Shown one piece after another: positions 60,935 to 64,000 of a DNA stretch of 64,000 nucleotides (within the stretch, counting starts at the first letter, position 1; each line of letters starts with the position of its first letter). The position numbers and the translations under genes were made by a program. The notes under the pieces were generated by a model. That model made no database searches and had not been told where the DNA came from. It saw only the letters and a program-made list of their open reading frames with translations. Origin of the DNA: Sphingomonas phyllosphaerae FA2 (GTDB taxonomy: Bacteria; Pseudomonadota; Alphaproteobacteria; Sphingomonadales; Sphingomonadaceae); assembly GCF_000427645.1 (NCBI RefSeq), contig NZ_KE386571.1:1911676-1975675 (forward strand), given 5' to 3'.

Positions 60935-61321
60935 CTAGCCGTCCGCCAGGGCGCGGGCAAGCGCCGCCAGCAGCGGCACGTCGACCGGCGGCATCGGCAG
61001 CCGCGCCAGCGCCGCCGGTGTGTCCCAGCACAAGGCTTCTGCCGCCAGCGCGCGCGGCGTGCCGCGCCACGCGGCACATCGATAGAGCAGCATCGTCACC
61101 GGCATGTCGGTGGCGAAGCCCACCGGCACCAGCGCCTCGCCCGCAACCCGGATCGCCAGTTCCTCGTCCAGCTCACGCACCAGCGCCGCGGCGGGATGCT
61201 CGCCGGGCTCGACCTTGCCGCCGGGAAATTCCCACAGCCCGCCATGCCGCTTGTCGTGCGGACGTTGCTGCATCAAACAGCGCCCGGCGTCGTCGATCAG
61301 GGCCGCGGCCACCACCAGCAT
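60935..61321 (-). CDS. mutT: MutT-type NUDIX hydrolase (8-oxo-dGTP diphosphatase)
   Basis: This 128-residue enzyme starts at ATG 61321 with AAGGA upstream. The NUDIX box is nearly canonical: 'GGKVEPGEHPAAALVRELDE' followed by 'ELAI', with the required Glu residues. The preceding 'RPHDKRHGGLWEFPGG' is typical of MutT, which removes oxidised 8-oxo-dGTP. The C-terminal part has 'WDTPAALARLPMPPVDVPLL'. It is divergent from the Flp pilin at 61367, with 45 bases between starts, and its stop lies about ten bases before the riboswitch. Confidence 0.88.
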   Translation of the reverse strand: MLVVAAALIDDAGRCLMQQRPHDKRHGGLWEFPGGKVEPGEHPAAALVRELDEELAIRVAGEALVPVGFATDMPVTMLLYRCAAWRGTPRALAAEALCWDTPAALARLPMPPVDVPLLAALARALADG

Positions 61322-61366
61322 CGCGCTTCGATCCTTCTTTAACCGGTCGCCGCTATCCTGCCCCTC

Positions 61367-61564
61367 ATGCCACGTCCATCCACCCGCTCGCGCTCGGCCC
61401 CGCTTTACGCGCTCGTGCGGCAGACGCGCGGCGCGACGGCGGTCGAATACGGGCTGATCGTCGCCATGATCGCGCTCACGGCCATTGGTGGCATGTCGGC
61501 GGTCGGCCAACCGGTGACCGGCCTGTTCGGGTCAATCGACGCCTATCTCCAGAACACCCGCTAA
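61367..61564 (+). CDS. Flp/Fap-type pilin, copy 1
   Basis: This 65-residue pilin precursor starts at ATG 61367. A basic leader precedes the prepilin cleavage site at 'TRGATAVEYGLIVAMIALTA', where the Glu five residues after the cut and the Tyr are hallmarks of Flp pilins. The hydrophobic helix continues into a short tail ending in 'LQNTR'. Flp pilins build Tad adhesive pili, but no tad/cpa assembly gene is in this window. Another pilin gene follows 126 bases later. Confidence 0.85.
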   Translation: MPRPSTRSRSAPLYALVRQTRGATAVEYGLIVAMIALTAIGGMSAVGQPVTGLFGSIDAYLQNTR

Positions 61565-61690
61565 GGTGCTGAACGAAAACACACGTTAGCACTTAAGCGT
61601 TTATCAACCCTGCCCTTCTAAAACCACTCTTGATGGACCTGAACGGGACGTCGGCGGGTACAGAAATTTGGGTTCCTAGTGGAGATCAAC

Positions 61691-61858
61691 ATGCAGAAGA
61701 TTCGCTCGTTCCTGAAGAACAGCAAGGGCGCGACCGCGATCGAATACGGCCTCATCGCTGCGCTGATCGCAGTGGCCGCGATCGCGGCGATGAAGGGTAT
61801 CGGCACGCAGCTGAACACCACCTTCACCAACGTTCAGACGAAGATGGCTAACCCGTAA
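61691..61858 (+). CDS. Flp/Fap-type pilin, copy 2
   Basis: This 55-residue pilin precursor starts at ATG 61691, behind GGAGATCA (GGAG about six bases upstream). The cleavage site is within 'NSKGATAIEYGLIAALIAVA', and the mature chain ends in 'VQTKMANP'. It has the standard Flp length and lacks the long basic leader of copy 1. The strong terminator right after it and its spacing suggest an abundantly expressed single gene, hence probably the major pilin, with copy 1 as a minor form. Confidence 0.92.
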   Translation: MQKIRSFLKNSKGATAIEYGLIAALIAVAAIAAMKGIGTQLNTTFTNVQTKMANP

Positions 61859-61885
61859 CAGGGTCAGACCGGCGTTGACCGGCGA

Positions 61886-61916
61886 GGCGGCGGAACATTG
61901 GTTCCGCCGCCTTTTT
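61886..61916 (+). terminator. Rho-independent terminator after the Flp pilin gene
   Basis: A perfect 11-bp stem GGCGGCGGAAC / GTTCCGCCGCC around an ATTG loop is followed by TTTTT at 61912-61916, 28 bases after the pilin stop. Confidence 0.92.
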
Positions 61917-62051
61917 CTATTGCTCGTCAAGCGATCAGGCTAACACTTGCATCACGGCGGCCGTGATGAGGTAACCTTGTCCCGCACCGGAACGGCGGGG
62001 ATGCTTTACTACACCCGCAAGGACGGCAACGACTCGGCCGACGAAGACCGA

Positions 62052-63002
62052 CTAACCGACCCGCCCCATCTTCAGGAACTTCGCACGACGATCCTGTCGC
62101 AGCGCGTCAGGCGTCAGCGGCGCCAGATCGCGCAGCATCCGCTCGACGCAATCACCCAGCGCGCGGATTGCGCCATCGCGGTCGCGGTGCGCGCCGCCCA
62201 GCGGCTCGGGAACGATCGCGTCGATCACGCCCAGCGCCTTCAGGTCCTGCGCCGTCACCTTCATCGCCTCGGCAGCGTCCGGCGCCTTGTCGGCGGTGCG
62301 CCACAGGATTGAGGCGCAGCCCTCGGGCGAAATCACCGAATAGACCGCATGCTCGAACATCAGCACGCGATTGCCGCTCGCCAGCGCGATCGCGCCGCCC
62401 GAGCCGCCCTCGCCGACCACCGCCGCCACCATCGGCACGCCAAGCGCGAGGCACGCCTCGGTCGAGCGCGCGATCGCCTCAGCCTGCCCGCGCTCCTCGG
62501 CCTGGATGCCCGGGAACGCGCCCGAGGTGTCGACCAGCGTCACCACCGGCAGCCCGAAGCGATCGGCCATCTCCAGCAAGCGGATCGCCTTGCGATAGCC
62601 CTCCGGCTTGCCCATCCCGAAATTGTGGCGCAGCCGGCTGGCGGTATCGTCGCCCTTCTCATGGCCCAGCACCATCACGCGTTGCCCGCGGAAGGTCGCG
62701 AAGCCACCGAGGATCGCCTGATCGTCACCGAACGCCCGGTCGCCCGCCAGCGGCACGAACTCGTCGAACAATCCGGCGACATAGTGCTTGAAGTGCGGCC
62801 GCTCGGGGTGGCGCGCGACCTGCGTCTTCTGCCACGGCGACAGCTTGCCGAACGTGTCCTTCAGCAGCTTGTCCGACTTCGCCTGCAGCTTGGCGATCTC
62901 GGCGGAAATGTCGATGGTGCCCTCGGCGCCGGTCTCGCGCAGTTCGTCGATACGCGCCTGCAGCTCGGCGATGGGCTTCTCGAAGTCGAGGAAAATACGC
63001 AT
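62052..63002 (-). CDS. accA: Acetyl-CoA carboxylase carboxyltransferase subunit alpha
   Basis: This 316-residue subunit carries out, with AccD, the transfer of carboxyl from biotin to acetyl-CoA in fatty acid synthesis. The N-terminal helical part is '[20 protein letters not shown]'. The crotonase-like core shows '[18 protein letters not shown]', '[19 protein letters not shown]', '[20 protein letters not shown]' and '[19 protein letters not shown]'. It is full length and has no anomalies. It follows xerD on the same strand by 9 bases. Confidence 0.97.
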   Translation of the reverse strand: MRIFLDFEKPIAELQARIDELRETGAEGTIDISAEIAKLQAKSDKLLKDTFGKLSPWQKTQVARHPERPHFKHYVAGLFDEFVPLAGDRAFGDDQAILGGFATFRGQRVMVLGHEKGDDTASRLRHNFGMGKPEGYRKAIRLLEMADRFGLPVVTLVDTSGAFPGIQAEERGQAEAIARSTEACLALGVPMVAAVVGEGGSGGAIALASGNRVLMFEHAVYSVISPEGCASILWRTADKAPDAAEAMKVTAQDLKALGVIDAIVPEPLGGAHRDRDGAIRALGDCVERMLRDLAPLTPDALRQDRRAKFLKMGRVG

Positions 63003-63011
63003 CGGGCGCAG

Positions 63012-63908
63012 CTAGGCGCGCTTTCGCAACGCGTCAACGAGCGGGTGACGCTCGTTGACCAGCTCGACCAGCCGGCTGCTGTCGACATGGGTATAGATTT
63101 CGGTGGTCGCGATATCGGCATGGCCGAGCATCGTCTGCAGCGCGCGCAGGTCTGCGCCGCCCTCCAGCAGGTGCGTCGCAAAGGCGTGGCGCAGCACGTG
63201 CGGGCTGATCCTCTCGGGCGCGATCCCGGCCTCGGCGGCGAGCGTGCGCACCAGCTGGAACAGCCGCACGCGCGAGATATGTGTCGCCCCCGAGGGGAAC
63301 AGGAACGCGCGGTCGGTCGCGACATGCGCGCGCCACGCCGCCACCGCCGCACGCGCGCGATCCGAGATCGGCACCAGCCGCTCGCGCCCGCCCTTGCCCT
63401 TCAGGATCAGGAACGGCCGGTCGGGATGGATCGCGCCGCGCGGCAACGACACCAGCTCGGTCGCACGCAGCCCCGATCCGTAGAGCAATTCGAACAGCGC
63501 CGACAGCCGCAGGTCGGTCGGGATCACCGGATCACGCGCCAGCCGCGTGTCGATTGCGGCGAACAGCCGGTCGACGTCGCCGTGATCGAGCGTGCGCGGC
63601 AGCCGCCGCTGAGTCCCGGGTCGCGGTAACGAAGGCGAAGGATCGTCGGCGCGATCACCCTCGTCGATCAGGAACCCGAAGAAGCGTCGCAGCGCCGCCG
63701 CCTTGCGGGCCACCGTCGCATTGGAAAGCTCCGTCCAGCCATCCGCCAGCCGCTCCAGCGCCGCGCCGTCCGCCACCGCCAGCCCGCCATCGAGCGCCGC
63801 AGACGCCAGCATCAGATCGCGGCGATACGCGGCCAGCGTATTCTGCGCCGCCCCCGCCTGCGCCGCCATCATCTCCAGAAAGCGATCGATCGCGCCGGCG
63901 TCGCTCAC
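63012..63908 (-). CDS. xerD: Tyrosine recombinase XerD
   Basis: This 298-residue site-specific recombinase resolves chromosome dimers at dif with XerC. The start is GTG 63908, overlapping the previous gene's stop. The N-terminal core-binding domain spans 1-105. The catalytic domain has Arg in 'LLYGSGLRATELVSL', Lys in the 'KGKGGRERLVPI' hairpin, His/Arg in 'SPHVLRHAFATHLLEGG', and the nucleophile Tyr in 'LGHADIATTEIYTHV'. The set is complete. Location among housekeeping genes (accA) and lack of phage genes argue against a phage integrase. Confidence 0.93.
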   Translation of the reverse strand: MSDAGAIDRFLEMMAAQAGAAQNTLAAYRRDLMLASAALDGGLAVADGAALERLADGWTELSNATVARKAAALRRFFGFLIDEGDRADDPSPSLPRPGTQRRLPRTLDHGDVDRLFAAIDTRLARDPVIPTDLRLSALFELLYGSGLRATELVSLPRGAIHPDRPFLILKGKGGRERLVPISDRARAAVAAWRAHVATDRAFLFPSGATHISRVRLFQLVRTLAAEAGIAPERISPHVLRHAFATHLLEGGADLRALQTMLGHADIATTEIYTHVDSSRLVELVNERHPLVDALRKRA

Positions 63909-64000
63909 AGCCGCGCGATCGCCTCCGCCGCGATCATCCGCGCCTCGCCGTCCAGTCCGACCGCGCGCAGCGCCCGGACGATGTGGAACAGGGCCGCGGG
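63905..64000 (-). CDS. C-terminal fragment of an unidentified protein
   Basis: The window shows the last 31 codons and the stop (TGA, 63905-63907) of a gene that begins beyond the right edge. The visible part is helical, with 'ALFHIVRALRAVGLDGEARM' and 'IAAEAIARL', with no known motif. It overlaps the xerD start by four bases (GTGA) and so is co-translated with it. I cannot name the family from this fragment. Confidence 0.6.
   Translation of the reverse strand, partial: PAALFHIVRALRAVGLDGEARMIAAEAIARL

Noticed and set aside
63012..63908. XerD as a possible phage integrase
   Set aside because: No phage genes, attachment-site repeats or tRNA target lie next to it. It is coupled to a neighbouring chromosomal gene and adjoins accA, and the sequence fits housekeeping XerD.

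Overview
The window reads as a chromosomal segment of a high-GC alphaproteobacterium of the Sphingomonas group. The evidence is the dense high-GC coding, the many secreted carbohydrate-active enzymes with twin-arginine leaders, a very long TonB-dependent receptor next to two tryptophan-halogenase-like proteins, a PopZ protein, Flp pilins, LOV and HWE-free hybrid histidine kinases, and several families of short palindromic intergenic repeats. I see no prophage, insertion sequence, CRISPR array or rRNA. One tRNA gene (Cys) is present.

Layout. 1-840 is the 3' end of a gene cut by the window edge, followed by a stretch that looks like decayed coding sequence. 1155-10921 is a glycan-degradation locus: a GH27 enzyme faces, across a shared operator region, a GH127/146-type beta-L-arabinofuranosidase that is translationally coupled to a GH43 enzyme. 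A second GH127-type enzyme is coupled to a secreted HExxH metallopeptidase. Together these activities match the sugars and backbone of plant hydroxyproline-rich glycoproteins (extensins), which is my main functional inference. 11223-15043 is a KaiC-like double ATPase overlapping a hybrid histidine kinase. 15050-18206 holds an S41-like peptidase and a PoxB-type thiamine-diphosphate enzyme.

18624-28161 is a nine-gene chemotaxis operon with unusual parts: a soluble receptor with two signalling tips, one protein with three CheW domains, a HEAT-repeat protein and a small STAS-like protein, besides CheB, CheR, CheA and two CheY. 28170-39048 is a second glycan locus: a GH74 xyloglucanase-like enzyme, two halogenase-like flavoproteins and a TonB-dependent receptor on the minus strand, then a GH27-type enzyme and a GntR/FadR-type regulator on the plus strand.

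39293-49184 holds an M28 peptidase, agmatine deiminase, an S10 carboxypeptidase, two tandem DUF1176-type proteins, a 3-hydroxyacyl-CoA dehydrogenase and a LOV-domain hybrid kinase. 49457-57882 holds valS, which carries an in-frame palindromic repeat insertion, then a hemerythrin-like protein, an S9 peptidase, popZ, a TolC-type channel and a PCMT-like methyltransferase. 58025-64000 holds tRNA-Cys, a cobalamin-riboswitch-controlled ABC importer, a MutT-type NUDIX hydrolase, two Flp pilins with a strong terminator, accA, xerD and the tail of one more gene.

The window is dominated by nutrient capture from plant polymers (secreted hydrolases, TonB uptake, peptidases), by light or redox and chemotactic sensing, and by housekeeping genes near the right end. 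Mobile palindromic repeats sit in many intergenic gaps and in two coding sequences.
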